A DNA stretch of 64,000 nucleotides from Micromonospora trifolii. GTDB taxonomy: Bacteria; Actinomycetota; Actinomycetes; Mycobacteriales; Micromonosporaceae. A model generated the notes under the pieces. It had not been told where the DNA came from, did not search any database, and saw only the letters and a program-made list of their open reading frames with translations. The stretch is taken from contig NZ_JAKKFD010000013.1 in assembly GCF_022229005.1 (NCBI RefSeq), positions 1-64,000 on the forward strand, written 5' to 3'. The translations under genes and the position numbers were made by a program. Positions 17,046 to 28,887 of this stretch are shown in pieces (position 1 is the first letter of the stretch; each line of letters starts with the position of its first letter).

Positions 17046-18086
17046 GTGAGTGCCGCCAGCGTGACGCCCCTAGCCCTGTCCGACGCCGTCTCGGTGAGCT
17101 GCCAGGGCAGCACCTCCTGCGAGTGGATCTACCGGATCACCGAGTCGGCCTGGTTCGCCGAGGGAAGCTACTGGATCCTGCTCAAACCACTTCGGGTGCT
17201 GCTGATCCTGGCACTGGCGATGGTGGCCCGCTGGGCGCTGCACCGGACGATCAACCGGTTGGTTCGGACGACCACCGACGGTGCGGTGCCGACGATGCTG
17301 CGGCCGCTGCGCGAGCGGGTACCCACCGCCGCGGTCGACCCGGCCGAGTTCGTACCCGAGCGACGACGGCAGCGGGCCGAGGCGATCGGGTCGGTGCTGC
17401 GCAGCCTGACCACCGCCTTCGTCTTCGGCATCGCGCTGCTGATGATCCTGCGGGAGTTCAGCTTCGACCTGGCTCCGCTGCTGGCCAGCGCGGGGATCGC
17501 CGGCGTCGCGCTGGGCTTCGGTGCGCAGAGCCTGGTGAAGGACCTGATCGCCGGCCTCTTCATGCTGATCGAAGACCAGTACGGCGTGGGCGACAACGTC
17601 GACCTGGGTGAGGCGATGGGCGTGGTCGAGTCGGTCGGCCTGCGGGTCACCACAGTGCGCGACGGTCGCGGCGTGCTCTGGTACATCCGCAACGGCGAGA
17701 TCATCCGGGTGGGCAACAAGAGCCAGGGTTGGGCCCTCGTGGTGGTGGACCTCCCGATCGGTTTCAACAGCACCGAGGAGGCGACGGCGGTGCTACGGAC
17801 CGCGGCCGCCTCGGTCGCGATGGACCCGGAGTTGTCGCCGGAGATCGTGGAGGCGCCCGAGGTGCTGGGTGTCGAGCAGGTGACTGTGGACGGCGCGGTC
17901 ATCCGCACCGTGGTGAAGACGACCGCCGACGGGCAGTTCGCTGTCGGCCGGGAACTGCGTCGACGTCTCGCCGAGGCGCTGGAGAATTCGGGGATCACCG
18001 CGCAGATCGCGGCCGCCCGCATCTATCCCGGTCTCTCGACCCGGCCGTTGCCCGACGGTGAGACTGGTCAGGGCGGCGCTACCTGA
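17046..18086 (+). CDS. MscS-family mechanosensitive ion channel
   Basis: 346-aa small-conductance mechanosensitive channel. Membrane helices lie near residues 40-60 (ILLKPLRVLLILALAMVARWAL) and 125-145, followed by the pore-lining and cytoplasmic signature FDLAPLLASAGIAGVALGFGAQSLVKDLIAGLFMLIEDQYGVGD and a beta-rich cytoplasmic domain (RGVLWYIRNGEIIRVGNKSQGWA). It would release solutes on hypo-osmotic shock. GTG at 17046 preferred over a TTG at 17028, giving a start similar to relatives. Confidence 0.92.
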   Translation: MSAASVTPLALSDAVSVSCQGSTSCEWIYRITESAWFAEGSYWILLKPLRVLLILALAMVARWALHRTINRLVRTTTDGAVPTMLRPLRERVPTAAVDPAEFVPERRRQRAEAIGSVLRSLTTAFVFGIALLMILREFSFDLAPLLASAGIAGVALGFGAQSLVKDLIAGLFMLIEDQYGVGDNVDLGEAMGVVESVGLRVTTVRDGRGVLWYIRNGEIIRVGNKSQGWALVVVDLPIGFNSTEEATAVLRTAAASVAMDPELSPEIVEAPEVLGVEQVTVDGAVIRTVVKTTADGQFAVGRELRRRLAEALENSGITAQIAAARIYPGLSTRPLPDGETGQGGAT

Positions 18087-18319
18087 AACCGCCGACATTG
18101 TCCGGCAATTCGGGGGTCGCGAGCCGGCCGGCCCCTCGGGTATCGTCCGTTCGTTCAGTCGGGGAGGCGACGAACGACCCGTTCGACCTAGCTAGTTGTC
18201 AGACGATCGGGCAGAATCCGGAGCACGCGTTCCCACCAAAGCGTGATCACATCCTCGCTGATCCGTAGATCTGACGAGCGCTTCCGGCCGGGCTGCCACG
18301 AGCGGCCGAGCCGGGGCCG

Positions 18320-19705
18320 ATGGAGGCGACGGTGCCTGACGAGCGACCTTCTGCGGAAGGGCCCGCCACATTCCGCGAAGTTTTCGCCCAGCACGAGTTC
18401 CGGGCCGTGTTCGTGGCTGGCACCCTCTCCTGGGTCGGCGACTACGTCGCGAAGGCCGCCGTCACCCTGCTCGTCTATCAGCAGACCCGGTCCGTCGCGC
18501 TCTCCGCGATCGCCTTCGCGGTCAGCTTCCTGCCCTGGCTGCTCGGCGGTCCCGTGCTCGCCGCACTCGCGGAGCGCTACCCGTACCGACGGGTGATGGT
18601 GGCGTGCGACCTCATCCGAATGGCGCTGATGCTGCTCATCGCTATTCCGAGCCTGCCGTACCAGGCGGTGCTGGTGCTCATCTTCGCCGCCACCCTGGCC
18701 AATCCGCCGAGCCAGGCGGCGAAGTCCGCGCTGATCCCGCAGCTGCTCACGGGGGACCGACTGGTGCTGGGGCTGTCGCTGAACAGCAGCGTCGGGCAGG
18801 CCGCCCAGGTCGTGGGGTACGTCTTCGGCGCCGGTGTCGCAGCGATCGACCCGGAGGCGGCGCTGCTGTTCAACGCGGCCACGTTCGGTCTCTCGGCGCT
18901 GTTGGTTCGGCTCGGGGTACGCAACCGCCCGGCGGTGATGAACCCGGCCCACCGCAGTCATCTGCTGCGGGAGACTCGCCAGGGGTTCGACATCGTGTTC
19001 CGCACGCCGGTGCTGCGGGCCATCGCGGTGCTGGTGTTCAGCGCGATGCTCTTCTCGATCGTTCCTGAGGGTCTGGCCGCGGCCTGGGCCAGCGAGGAGA
19101 GCCGCGGCGCGCTGAGTGCGGGCACGGCACAAGCAGCGATCATGGTGGCCAACCCGGTCGGCTTCATCCTCGGCGGGTTGCTGGTGAGTCGCCTGTTCGG
19201 GCCGGCTCGCCGGCTGAAGCTGATGCGGCCGCTCGCGGTGCTGGCCCCGCTGATGCTCGTACCGGTGCTACTCGACCCCCCGCCGCTGGTGGTCGCGCTG
19301 CTCGCCGCCCTCTGCGGTTTCGCGGTCGCCGGCATGATCCCGATGGCCAACGGGTTGTTCGTCCAGGCGCTGCCCAACGGGTTCCGGGCCCGCGCCTTCG
19401 GGGTGATGGCCACCGGCATACAGGTCATCCAGGGTCTCGCGGTGCTGGTCACCGGGATGCTCGCCGAACGGTTCCCCATTCCGGTCGTGGTCGGGGTGTG
19501 GAGCGCGGCCGGGGTGGTGCTGATGGCGGTGGCCGCCCTGCGCTGGCCGGACCAGCAGACGGTGGACGACGCGATCGCTGCCGCCTCGCTGGCCAACGCC
19601 GATCCGCCGCCCTCCGGGCCCGGCGACCCGGCCAGCGACGGCCCGGTGGGAGGCACGTCCGACCCTCATGCCGGGGACGGCCACCGCCGGCACGCGGTCA
19701 CCTGA
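18320..19705 (+). CDS. MFS transporter (exporter type)
   Basis: 461-aa major facilitator superfamily permease resembling the MFS_3/enterobactin-exporter branch. About twelve hydrophobic segments are visible, with the loop 2-3 motif as LAERYPYRRVMVACDLIRM. The N-terminal ~25 residues and the last ~45 (Pro/Gly/Asp-rich) are cytoplasmic extensions. ATG at 18320; GTG at 18332 is an alternative. Substrate unknown; no regulator or biosynthetic gene is adjacent. Confidence 0.88.
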   Translation: MEATVPDERPSAEGPATFREVFAQHEFRAVFVAGTLSWVGDYVAKAAVTLLVYQQTRSVALSAIAFAVSFLPWLLGGPVLAALAERYPYRRVMVACDLIRMALMLLIAIPSLPYQAVLVLIFAATLANPPSQAAKSALIPQLLTGDRLVLGLSLNSSVGQAAQVVGYVFGAGVAAIDPEAALLFNAATFGLSALLVRLGVRNRPAVMNPAHRSHLLRETRQGFDIVFRTPVLRAIAVLVFSAMLFSIVPEGLAAAWASEESRGALSAGTAQAAIMVANPVGFILGGLLVSRLFGPARRLKLMRPLAVLAPLMLVPVLLDPPPLVVALLAALCGFAVAGMIPMANGLFVQALPNGFRARAFGVMATGIQVIQGLAVLVTGMLAERFPIPVVVGVWSAAGVVLMAVAALRWPDQQTVDDAIAAASLANADPPPSGPGDPASDGPVGGTSDPHAGDGHRRHAVT

Positions 19706-19828
19706 CCGTCGAAGCGACGTCCGCCCGAGCGGGCCGGGTGACCGACATTCGGGGTTGTCGACAGGGCGTGATCCGACGCACGCCGTGCGGGTCGGGTCGG
19801 CACCGGGCGCACCTGGCAGGATGGAACT

Positions 19829-20257
19829 GTGAATTCCGCAGGTGAATCCGACCGTCCCGGGGCGTCGATGACCCTCTTCGAAGCGGTCGGCGGCGAACCC
19901 ACCTTCCGCAAGCTGGTCGACGAGTTCTACGCCGGCGTCGCCACCGACCCCCTGCTCCGGCCCATGTACCCGGAGGAGGACCTGGGCCCGGCCGCGGACC
20001 GGATGACCCTGTTCCTGATGCAGTACTGGGGCGGACCGAACACGTACTCCGCCCAGCGCGGGCACCCGCGGCTGCGGATGCGCCACGCGCCGTTCCGGAT
20101 CGGCGCGGCCGAACGGGACGCCTGGCTGCGGAACATGCGCCGCGCCGTGGACCGGCTCGACCTTGAGCCGGAGGTCGCCGGCACCCTCTGGGACTACCTG
20201 GAGCGGGCCGCGTACTTCATGGTCAACGTCGAGGAAGACCCGGCCAACGGCGGCTGA
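19829..20257 (+). CDS. group II truncated hemoglobin (GlbO-like)
   Basis: 142-aa globin matching mycobacterial GlbO: LFEAVGGEPTFRKLVDEFYAGVATD, then MFLxQYWGGPxTYSxQRGHPRLRMRHAPFRI-type core (here LFLMQYWGGPNTYSAQRGHPRL at ~68-90), with the proximal His in the LRMRHAPF segment and the WG8-region Trp in RDAWLRNMR. Such globins bind O2 and NO and take part in redox or nitrosative protection. GTG at 19829 has AGGATGG at a good distance; the ATG at 19868 would trim the protein to the core domain. Confidence 0.93.
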   Translation: MNSAGESDRPGASMTLFEAVGGEPTFRKLVDEFYAGVATDPLLRPMYPEEDLGPAADRMTLFLMQYWGGPNTYSAQRGHPRLRMRHAPFRIGAAERDAWLRNMRRAVDRLDLEPEVAGTLWDYLERAAYFMVNVEEDPANGG

Positions 20258-20278
20258 CCCACAGGACCCGGAGCGGCG

Positions 20279-20863
20279 TCAGAGCAGCGCACCCTCATCG
20301 TGCAGCCAGTCCACGAAGCTGGTGGCGACCGCCGCGCCGCAGTCGAGCATCTCGACCAGGAGCGCGTCGTGGGTGCCGGCACCGAGTGGCACCTGGAGCT
20401 CGGCGTAGATCGGTAGCTGACCGCGCTCGGTCGGGTCACCGATGTACGCCTTGCAGAACCGGCGGGTGTGGTTCCACTCGTTGACCACCCGGTACGCCCG
20501 GTCGGCCCAGTCCGGCGGGACCGTGGCGTGCGGACGTGCCCGCATGACCAGGATCTCGTCCTCCGGCCCTTCGAGGGTGACCAGCACCGCGTGCCGCTCC
20601 CACATCGCCAGCAGGTTGCCGTCGCCGTCGGCCAGGTAACGGACGTCGAGCAGATCGAGCGCGTCACAGACCCGGCGCAGACTCACCGGCTCGACGGTGG
20701 CGGGCATCTCGGTCAGCACGGGCCGCTCGTTGGACGGGCAGTCGTCCCCCGGCTGGCGAGGGCTGGGCGGTCCGATCCGGACCGCGTTATCGACTGTGAT
20801 CCCGCTTCGGGTTTCCGGATCGCCGCCGTCGGCGGGACCGGGGCGCCATGACCACCACGGCAT
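20279..20863 (-). CDS. YbjN domain-containing protein
   Basis: 194-aa YbjN-family protein (type III secretion chaperone-like fold). A ~50-residue disordered N-terminus starting MPWWSWRPG precedes the conserved domain: DALDLLDVRYLADGDGNLLAMWERHAVLVTLEGPEDEILVMRAR and VNEWNHTRRFCKAYI, ending VDWLHDEGALL. The domain is thought to bind peptides or proteins; no pathway is known in actinobacteria. Convergent with the globin gene 21 bp away. Start chosen because the MPWW opening is shared by relatives I recall. Confidence 0.8.
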   Translation of the reverse strand: MPWWSWRPGPADGGDPETRSGITVDNAVRIGPPSPRQPGDDCPSNERPVLTEMPATVEPVSLRRVCDALDLLDVRYLADGDGNLLAMWERHAVLVTLEGPEDEILVMRARPHATVPPDWADRAYRVVNEWNHTRRFCKAYIGDPTERGQLPIYAELQVPLGAGTHDALLVEMLDCGAAVATSFVDWLHDEGALL

Positions 20864-20994
20864 CGCTCGCGCACCTCACTCCCCAGCGGATCCAGTCGCC
20901 TACGGTGCGTTGGATCCGAGGATGGACGGTACCCGGACAGCCGGGTTGAAGCATCCCCCCACCGACCGCCCCTGACCAGAAGAATGACCCGGGG

Positions 20995-21732
20995 TCATCC
21001 GTTCGGACGAGCGCTCAGCGGCGTCACGGCAAGATCCGTGGCCTTCTGCAACCAAGCCGCTCCATGCAGTCCCACCAGGCCGACCCAACGACCGGCCACC
21101 CGCACCTGAACGGCGTTTCCGCCCTCGTCATCCGCAGAGCCGTCGGAGGCGCCGAGGAAGCCCATCCGGACCACCCCCTGCACCAGCCGCTGCGACACCT
21201 CGACCGGCGCGGCCGGCGCCCCGTCCGGGGTGATCAGCACCGCCACGTGGTCGAGCAACGCGTCACGCAGGGCCCGCTGGCCCACGGCACGGCCGGCCAC
21301 ACCCTGCTCGCTCGCCGTCCGCAGGGTGCCCGCCGCCGCGTCCGCGATCCGTCGCAACTCGGCAACGGGCAGCGCCTCCACCTGGTGGCTCCGCGTCGGC
21401 GGCAGCGGCCAGCGCCACTGGGCGTCCCGGCGGGTCGGCAGGGTCGCACCGCCCCGCTCCAGCTCGGCGAGCAGCTCCCCGGCTGCCACGGTGACGTCCT
21501 CGGCGTCGCCGTCCGCCGGCCCACCGGCAACCGTGCGGACCACCAGGACCTGCCACGGCAGCCGGGCCCAGAGGGCGACCCGGCCCGGTGCGCCGGCCGG
21601 CCGCAGCCGGACCGGCGCGACCGGATCCAACCGGACCAGCCGGGCCAGGAAGGCGCCCGCGTCCGCCACACCGGCAATACCGTGGGTGGACGCCGCCACC
21701 CGGCCGGGCTCGGCGGTGCCCGGCCGGGTCAC
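20995..21732 (-). CDS. hypothetical protein in thioesterase operon
   Basis: 245-aa protein, no named family recognised. It is alpha/beta with no signal peptide or membrane helix; a central stretch (TRSHQVEALPVAELRRIADAAAGTLRTASEQG) is helical, and VRVAGRWVGLVGLHGAAWLQKATDLAV lies near the C-terminus. The GTG at 21732 overlaps the thioesterase stop (GTGA), so the two are almost certainly co-translated and may work together. The frame is open further upstream, but only inside the thioesterase gene. Confidence 0.75.
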   Translation of the reverse strand: MTRPGTAEPGRVAASTHGIAGVADAGAFLARLVRLDPVAPVRLRPAGAPGRVALWARLPWQVLVVRTVAGGPADGDAEDVTVAAGELLAELERGGATLPTRRDAQWRWPLPPTRSHQVEALPVAELRRIADAAAGTLRTASEQGVAGRAVGQRALRDALLDHVAVLITPDGAPAAPVEVSQRLVQGVVRMGFLGASDGSADDEGGNAVQVRVAGRWVGLVGLHGAAWLQKATDLAVTPLSARPNG

Positions 21733-22175
21733 GCGGCACCGCCCTGCGGCGCGTACGTGAGCAGGAAGTCGCGTTCCTCGGTGGTGATCCGTCGGGGCAC
21801 CTGGCGGGTCAGGTCGAACGGCACCAGCACCGAACGGGCACGGCTGGCCAGCACCTCGCCGTCGTACAGCTCGTAGGCGACGGTGAACCGGGAGGCCCGG
21901 ATCTCCTCCACCCACAGCTCGATCCGCACCGTGGGTGCGGCCTCCGCGGTGGCCCGACCGAGCGCGTAGTCGACCGGGCGCAGGTAGTCGACCTCGTGCC
22001 GGCGGATCACCACGCCGTCGGCGAACGAGCCGACGCCCCAGGCCCGGCCGCCGGCGAACATCAACGCCACCCGCGCCTCCTCGTACAGGGTGAGGAAGCG
22101 CGAGTTGTTGACGTGGCCGTACGCGTCCAGGTCGGACCAGCGAAGGGTGCAGTGGTAGACGAAGCGGTCAGACAC
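21729..22175 (-). CDS. acyl-CoA thioesterase (4-hydroxybenzoyl-CoA thioesterase-like)
   Basis: 148-aa hotdog-fold thioesterase. The signature LRWSDLDAYGHVNNSRFLTLYEEAR carries the catalytic Asp of the 4HBT/YbgC branch. It hydrolyses acyl-CoA thioesters; the acyl chain cannot be told from sequence. GTG start at 22175, 12 bp after the ettA stop, so it is probably co-transcribed with ettA and with the hypothetical gene downstream. Confidence 0.9.
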   Translation of the reverse strand: MSDRFVYHCTLRWSDLDAYGHVNNSRFLTLYEEARVALMFAGGRAWGVGSFADGVVIRRHEVDYLRPVDYALGRATAEAAPTVRIELWVEEIRASRFTVAYELYDGEVLASRARSVLVPFDLTRQVPRRITTEERDFLLTYAPQGGAA

Positions 22176-22187
22176 CTTCTCGGCCGG

Positions 22188-23864
<1,677 letters not shown>

Positions 23865-24038
23865 GGTGCGGGCTACCTCCGTCGGTTGCTGTCGCTGATC
23901 GGCGGCGCGGCGCGGGCTGCGAGGACCGCCCGCCGCCGCCGGCCGGGAGCCGGCCGCGCGCACGCCATCGTCAATCCTGACAGGTACGGCGCGCTTCGCC
24001 CACATCACCCCGCCCCAGGAGTACGCGGGCGAGCCTCC

Positions 24039-24067
24039 TTGCCGACCGTGGTATCACCCGCTAGCGT
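24039..24067 (+). promoter_or_regulatory. sigma-70-type promoter of toxin-antitoxin pair
   Basis: TTGCCG (24039-24044) and TAGCGT (24062-24067) are separated by exactly 17 bp. The predicted start of transcription falls on the ATG at 24075, so the mRNA may be leaderless. Two GGTATNACC palindromes, at 24050-24058 and 24072-24080, lie 22 bp apart (two helical turns), one in the spacer and one over the start codon, as expected for autorepression. Confidence 0.5.
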
Positions 24068-24074
24068 CCTTGGT

Positions 24075-24359
24075 ATGACCAAGAAGATCGCCATCAGCGT
24101 GCCGGATGACGTGGCGGAGCGGCTGGCCGAGGAATCCAACGTCTCCGCCTTCATCACCGACTCCGTTCGTCAGCGAATGGCTGGCGAGCGCACGCGGCGG
24201 GCACTTCGACAGGTGGGCTTCCAGCTCACTGATGAAGGTCTCGCCGAGGCGGGCAGGCAACTCGACGAGGCACAGGCGAAGATCACTCCGGAACTGCGAT
24301 CCAAGGCAGCTGCCCTGCTGGGCGCGGCGTCTCGCGGACGGATGACCATTCGTGACTGA
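24075..24359 (+). CDS. ribbon-helix-helix antitoxin-like protein
   Basis: 94-aa protein. Residues 1-35 (KKIAISVPDDVAERLAEESN...FITDSVRQRM) read as a CopG-type ribbon-helix-helix DNA-binding domain; the rest (LRQVGFQLTDEGLAEAGRQLDEAQAKI) is a helical region of the kind that wraps a toxin. Its 3' end overlaps the PIN-like gene by 8 bp, the layout of a type II antitoxin-toxin operon. Likely represses its own promoter through the paired GGTATNACC sites. Confidence 0.8.
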   Translation: MTKKIAISVPDDVAERLAEESNVSAFITDSVRQRMAGERTRRALRQVGFQLTDEGLAEAGRQLDEAQAKITPELRSKAAALLGAASRGRMTIRD

Positions 24360-24738
24360 TGCCGGCCTCGTCCTCGACACGGGCTGCCTCCTCGCCTACT
24401 CGGAAGGCATGGAAGCGGTCGGGGAGCAGATAGCGAAAGTCGCGGACAAGGGGCAAGGCGTGATCGTCCCCGCGCTCTGCCTCGCAGCCGCGTACCGCCA
24501 GGTGACCAGCGACGGCTGGCCACTGCTCGACATCGTCGGCGACCTGGAGCAGGTCATGGTCACGCCCGTCGAGCACGACATGTGCGCCATTCTCGGCGGC
24601 TGGTCGCGAACCCTCGGCGGCATGGACCTGGCCCAGGCTGCGATGGAGGCGGCTCGGGCGATTACACCGATCATGACGGACCGGCGGGAGCTGCTCGGCG
24701 AGGTGCTGCCGAAGGAATGGCCGATCATCGACCTCTGA
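24352..24738 (+). CDS. PIN-domain toxin-like protein
   Basis: 128-aa protein resembling VapC-like PIN ribonucleases: N-terminal LVLDTGCLLAY supplies the first acidic residue, MDLAQAAMEA the third and PIMTDRREL the fourth. Where related proteins usually have Glu (CLAEAY), this one reads CLAAAY, so one metal ligand may be missing. The GTG start lies inside the antitoxin gene. Toxin activity is therefore uncertain; it may be a weakened or non-nucleolytic member. Otherwise full length. Confidence 0.75.
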   Translation: MTDAGLVLDTGCLLAYSEGMEAVGEQIAKVADKGQGVIVPALCLAAAYRQVTSDGWPLLDIVGDLEQVMVTPVEHDMCAILGGWSRTLGGMDLAQAAMEAARAITPIMTDRRELLGEVLPKEWPIIDL

Positions 24739-24880
24739 CCCGCGGGCTGTCGACAAGATCACCTTTAGGATTCGGCTGGTCCGAGGCGGGTAGGAGACTC
24801 CGGCACGGGGCACAAGACGCCGCAGCTACGCTCAGTACGCTCATCGCGGTGGACCCGTCAGTACCCGGAGGTGGCCGATC

Positions 24881-26281
24881 GTGACCGTCCGTAGCTCCTT
24901 TGTCGTAGTGGCGAACCGTCTGCCGGTCGACGAGGTGAGCACACCCGAGGGCCGGCAGTGGCGACGCAGCCCTGGCGGGCTGGTCACCGCGCTGCATCCC
25001 GTACTCGCCGAACACAAGGGCACCTGGGTCGGCTGGGCCGGTGGCACCGGCGCGGCCCCCGAGCCGTTCGACCTGGAGGGGATCCGGCTGCACCCGGTCC
25101 CGCTCAGCGCCGAGGAGCTGGAGCGCTACTACGAGGGCCAGTCCAACGCGACGATCTGGCCGCTCTACCACGACGCGGTGGAGACGCCGGCCTACAAGCG
25201 CCGGTGGCGAGAGGCGTACCGCCTGGTCAACGCCCGGTTCGCGGAGGCCGCAGCCGACGTGGCGGCCGAGGGTGCGACGGTCTGGGTGCAGGACTACCAG
25301 CTTCAGTTGGTGCCGGCGATGCTCCGTGAGCTCCGCCCGGACCTGCGGATCGGGTTCTTCCTGCACATCCCGTTCCCGCCCATCGAGCTGTTCATGCAGA
25401 TGCCGTTCCGCACCGAGATCCTGCGCGGTCTGCTCGGCGCCGACCTGGTCGGTTTCCAGCAGCGGCTGGCCGCGCAGAACTTCGTCCGGCTGGCCCGGCA
25501 CCTGCTCGGGCTGCGCTACGAGGGGCAGATGATCCAGGTCGACGGTCGGCAGGTGAAGGCGGGCGCCTTCCCCATCTCGATCGACACCCAGGAGATGGAA
25601 CGGATGGCCGCCGATCCGGCGATCCAGGCCCGGGCCAAGCAGATTCGCGCCGAGCTGGGCGACCCGAAGACGATAATCCTGGGCGTGGACCGGCTGGATT
25701 ACACCAAGGGCATCGAGTTGCGGCTCAAGGCCTTCCGAGAGCTGCTGGCTGACGGAAAGTTGACAGTTCCCGACGCGGTCATGGTTCAGGTCGCCACGCC
25801 CAGCCGCGAGCGCGTGGAGCACTACCAGGCACTACGGGTGAAGGTGGAGCGCGAGGTCGGTCGGATCAACGGCGAGTTCGGCAGGGTCGGCGTGCCGGCG
25901 GTCCATTACCTCCATCAGTCGTACAGTCGCAGTGAGCTGGCGGCGATGTACGTTGCTGCCGACGTGATGATGGTGACCCCGCTGCGAGACGGAATGAACC
26001 TCGTGGCGAAGGAATACGTAGCATCACGTGCCGACCAGGGTGGCGCGCTCGTACTCAGTGAGTTCGCCGGTGCCGCCACCGAGCTTCGCCAGGCATTTTT
26101 GTGTAACCCGCACGACCCGGACGCGGTCAAGGACGCCCTCCTCCGGGCAGTGCACGTGGAGAAAACCGAGGCACGCCGCCGGATGCGGACAATGCAACGT
26201 CACCTGCGTACCCACGACGTGGGCCACTGGGCCAAGTCTTTCCTCTCGGAGCTCGGAGTTCCCGAGGCGGAGGCCGAGTGA
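24881..26281 (+). CDS. otsA: trehalose-6-phosphate synthase
   Basis: 466-aa GT20 glycosyltransferase making trehalose-6-phosphate from UDP- or ADP-glucose and glucose-6-phosphate. Conserved blocks are [63 protein letters not shown] and [21 protein letters not shown] start with GGAGGT eight bases upstream. The stop overlaps the next gene's GTG (GTGA), linking synthase and phosphatase translationally. Confidence 0.97.
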   Translation: MTVRSSFVVVANRLPVDEVSTPEGRQWRRSPGGLVTALHPVLAEHKGTWVGWAGGTGAAPEPFDLEGIRLHPVPLSAEELERYYEGQSNATIWPLYHDAVETPAYKRRWREAYRLVNARFAEAAADVAAEGATVWVQDYQLQLVPAMLRELRPDLRIGFFLHIPFPPIELFMQMPFRTEILRGLLGADLVGFQQRLAAQNFVRLARHLLGLRYEGQMIQVDGRQVKAGAFPISIDTQEMERMAADPAIQARAKQIRAELGDPKTIILGVDRLDYTKGIELRLKAFRELLADGKLTVPDAVMVQVATPSRERVEHYQALRVKVEREVGRINGEFGRVGVPAVHYLHQSYSRSELAAMYVAADVMMVTPLRDGMNLVAKEYVASRADQGGALVLSEFAGAATELRQAFLCNPHDPDAVKDALLRAVHVEKTEARRRMRTMQRHLRTHDVGHWAKSFLSELGVPEAEAE

Positions 26282-28887
26282 ACACGTCCGTCAACGATGG
26301 GGCGGCAACCGCCACCGGGGTCATGGACCCTGAGTTGCGTTCCGCCATCGGCCGAATCGCCCGGGTTCCCCAGCTCCTGGTCGCCTGCGACTACGACGGC
26401 ACACTGGCGCCGATCGTGGAGGACCCGAGCACGGCCGTCCCGCTGCCCGAGTCGGTAGCCGCGGTCCGCGCGCTCGCCGCGCTGCCGCAGACCACAGTGG
26501 CGGTTGTCTCCGGTCGGGCGCTGCGCGACCTGGCCGCCCTCTCGCGGCTGCCCAGCGAGGTGCACCTCGTCGGCAGCCACGGCTCCGAATTCGACATCGG
26601 CTTCGTCGAGCGGCTCTCCCCCGAGCTGGTGGCAGTGCGCCAGCAGGTGCGCAACGCGCTGCGCGACATCGCCTCCGCGCACCCGGGCATCCGGCTGGAA
26701 CGCAAGCCGGCCAGCGTCGCCGTGCACACCCGAGGGGTCGACCCGCAGGTCGCCGCTGCCGCCATCGAGGCGGTCCGCAACGGCCCGGCGACCTTCGACG
26801 GGGTCACTGTGACCCAGGGCAAGGAGGTCATCGAGCTCTCCGTCGTGGCCACCCACAAGGGCACCGCACTCGACCAGCTGCGGACCCAGCTCGCCTCCAG
26901 CGCTGTGCTGTTCATCGGCGACGACATCACCGACGAGAACGCGTTCGGCCACCTGCACGGTCCCGACCTCGGCATCAAGATCGGCCCGGGTGACACCAAG
27001 GCCGGCTACCGGGTCGCCGACCCGCTGGAGGCCGCCCGCGCGCTGGCGCTGCTGCTGGAGACCCGTCGACACTGGCTCTTCGGCGAGCGGGCGGTGCCGA
27101 TCGAGCGGCACTCCATGCTGGCCAACGGTCGTACCGTCGCTCTGCTCACTCCCGAGGCCAAGGTGAGCTGGCTCTGCCACCCCAAGCCGGACTCGGCGGC
27201 GATCTTCGCCGACCTGGTGGGTGGCAGCCCGGCCGGTCACTTCAGCGTCGCCCCGGAACGCGGCGGCATCCCGCTGGGCCAGCGCTACCGCTCCGGCACG
27301 ATGACAGTGGAGACCCGGTGGTCCGGGCTCACCGTCACCGACTGGCTGGACAAGCCGGCCCGCGAGACCACTCCTGACGACAGCCCGGCGGTCATCACCG
27401 GTGACTCGACACTGGTCCGGGTGCTGACCGGGGGTGGCAAGGCCAAGGTGGAGTTCGCGCCGCGGCCCGAGTTCGGTCAGGTCGCCGTGCAGTTGCAGCC
27501 GATCGGCGACGGCCTGCTGGTGCTCGGCTCCAACGAGCCGGTCGCGCTCTACGCCCCCGGTGTGGAGTGGGAGGTCGGCAACGACGGCGGCTACGAGACC
27601 GCCAAGGCGATCGTCGACCTCTCCGCCGCCGGTGGCCAGGTCGTGCTGGAGCTGCGCTTCGGCACCCACAGCCTGGAGCACCACCGGGTGCCGATCCACG
27701 AGCGGCAGGCCGCCGCCGAGCAGCCGTGGAAGGACTGGGTGGCCTCGCTGCGGCTGCCGTCCACGGCCCGTGACCTGGTCGCGCGCAGCGCCCTCACACT
27801 GCGGGGGCTCTGCCACGAGGCCACCGGCTCGATCCTGGCCGCGGCGACCACCTCGCTCCCCGAGGAGCTGGGCGGCGTCCGCAACTGGGACTACCGCTAC
27901 TGCTGGCTTCGCGACGCCGCGCTGACCGCCCGCGCACTCGTCGACCTGGGCTCCGTCGAGGAGGCCGAGGCGCTGCTGCGCTGGGTGGACGGCTGCATCG
28001 AGCGCACCGGCGGGCACCCGGAGCGGCTGCACCCGCTCTACACGATCGACGGGTACGAGCTGGGCGCCGAGGCGGTCATCGACACGCTGCCCGGGTACGC
28101 CGGCTCCCGGCCGGTCCGGGTCGGCAACCTCGCCAACCACCAGTTGCAGCTGGACGTCTTCGGCCCGATCGCCGACCTGATCGCTGCCGTCGCCGACGCT
28201 CGCGGTTCGGTTCGCGACGACGAGTGGCGGGTCCTGGAGAACATGGTCGAGGCGGTCCGCCGCCGCTGGCACGAGCCCGACCACGGCATCTGGGAGGCCC
28301 GGCTGCCACCCCGGCACCATGTCTTCTCCAAGGTGATGTGCTGGATGACCGTCGACCGCGCGCTGCACGTGATGCGCGAGCACGGCGGCGAGGACCGGCC
28401 CGAGTGGAAGGACCTGCGCGACCGGATCGGCGCCAACGTGCTGGAGCACGGCTGGCACTCCGACGTCGAGGCGTACAGCGTCGCGTACGGGGACGAGGAC
28501 ATGGACGCCTCGTCGCTCTGGATCGGGCTCTCCGGCCTGCTCCCGGGTGACGACCCGCGCTTCCTGTCCACAGTCCTGCGGATCGAGGCGGACCTGCGCA
28601 GCGGCCCGGTCGTCTACCGCTACCACTGGGACGACGGCCTGCCCGGCCGCGAGGGCGGTTTCCACATCTGCACGGCGTGGCTGATCGAGGCGTACCTGCG
28701 CACCGGCCGCCGCACCGACGCCGAGGAACTGTTCGCGCAGATGGTGCTGACCGCCGGCCCGACCGGCCTGCTCCCCGAGCAGTACGACCCACTCGCCGAG
28801 CGCGGGCTGGGCAACCACCCGCAGGCGTACAGCCACCTCGGACTGATCCGCTGCGCCCTGCTGCTGGACAACATGCTCAAGCAGTAG
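26278..28887 (+). CDS. otsB: trehalose-6-phosphate phosphatase fused to GH15 glycoside hydrolase
   Basis: 869-aa two-domain enzyme. Residues ~25-265 are a HAD phosphatase: [14 protein letters not shown] (nucleophile Asp), GSHGSEF, and [10 protein letters not shown]. Residues ~280-869 are a GH15 (glucoamylase/trehalase-type) module: substrate-binding [18 protein letters not shown] and the C-terminal catalytic Glu region [27 protein letters not shown]. Actinobacterial GH15 proteins of this kind include trehalases, so one chain may both make trehalose and degrade it or a related glucan. Separate otsB genes are ~250 aa. Terminated by the hairpin at 28906-28937. Both domains look intact. Confidence 0.93.
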   Translation: MNTSVNDGAATATGVMDPELRSAIGRIARVPQLLVACDYDGTLAPIVEDPSTAVPLPESVAAVRALAALPQTTVAVVSGRALRDLAALSRLPSEVHLVGSHGSEFDIGFVERLSPELVAVRQQVRNALRDIASAHPGIRLERKPASVAVHTRGVDPQVAAAAIEAVRNGPATFDGVTVTQGKEVIELSVVATHKGTALDQLRTQLASSAVLFIGDDITDENAFGHLHGPDLGIKIGPGDTKAGYRVADPLEAARALALLLETRRHWLFGERAVPIERHSMLANGRTVALLTPEAKVSWLCHPKPDSAAIFADLVGGSPAGHFSVAPERGGIPLGQRYRSGTMTVETRWSGLTVTDWLDKPARETTPDDSPAVITGDSTLVRVLTGGGKAKVEFAPRPEFGQVAVQLQPIGDGLLVLGSNEPVALYAPGVEWEVGNDGGYETAKAIVDLSAAGGQVVLELRFGTHSLEHHRVPIHERQAAAEQPWKDWVASLRLPSTARDLVARSALTLRGLCHEATGSILAAATTSLPEELGGVRNWDYRYCWLRDAALTARALVDLGSVEEAEALLRWVDGCIERTGGHPERLHPLYTIDGYELGAEAVIDTLPGYAGSRPVRVGNLANHQLQLDVFGPIADLIAAVADARGSVRDDEWRVLENMVEAVRRRWHEPDHGIWEARLPPRHHVFSKVMCWMTVDRALHVMREHGGEDRPEWKDLRDRIGANVLEHGWHSDVEAYSVAYGDEDMDASSLWIGLSGLLPGDDPRFLSTVLRIEADLRSGPVVYRYHWDDGLPGREGGFHICTAWLIEAYLRTGRRTDAEELFAQMVLTAGPTGLLPEQYDPLAERGLGNHPQAYSHLGLIRCALLLDNMLKQ

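Noticed and set aside
18320-19705. Biosynthetic gene cluster around the MFS exporter or erythromycin-esterase gene
   Set aside because: No synthetase, terpene, RiPP or tailoring genes nearby; neighbours are housekeeping.
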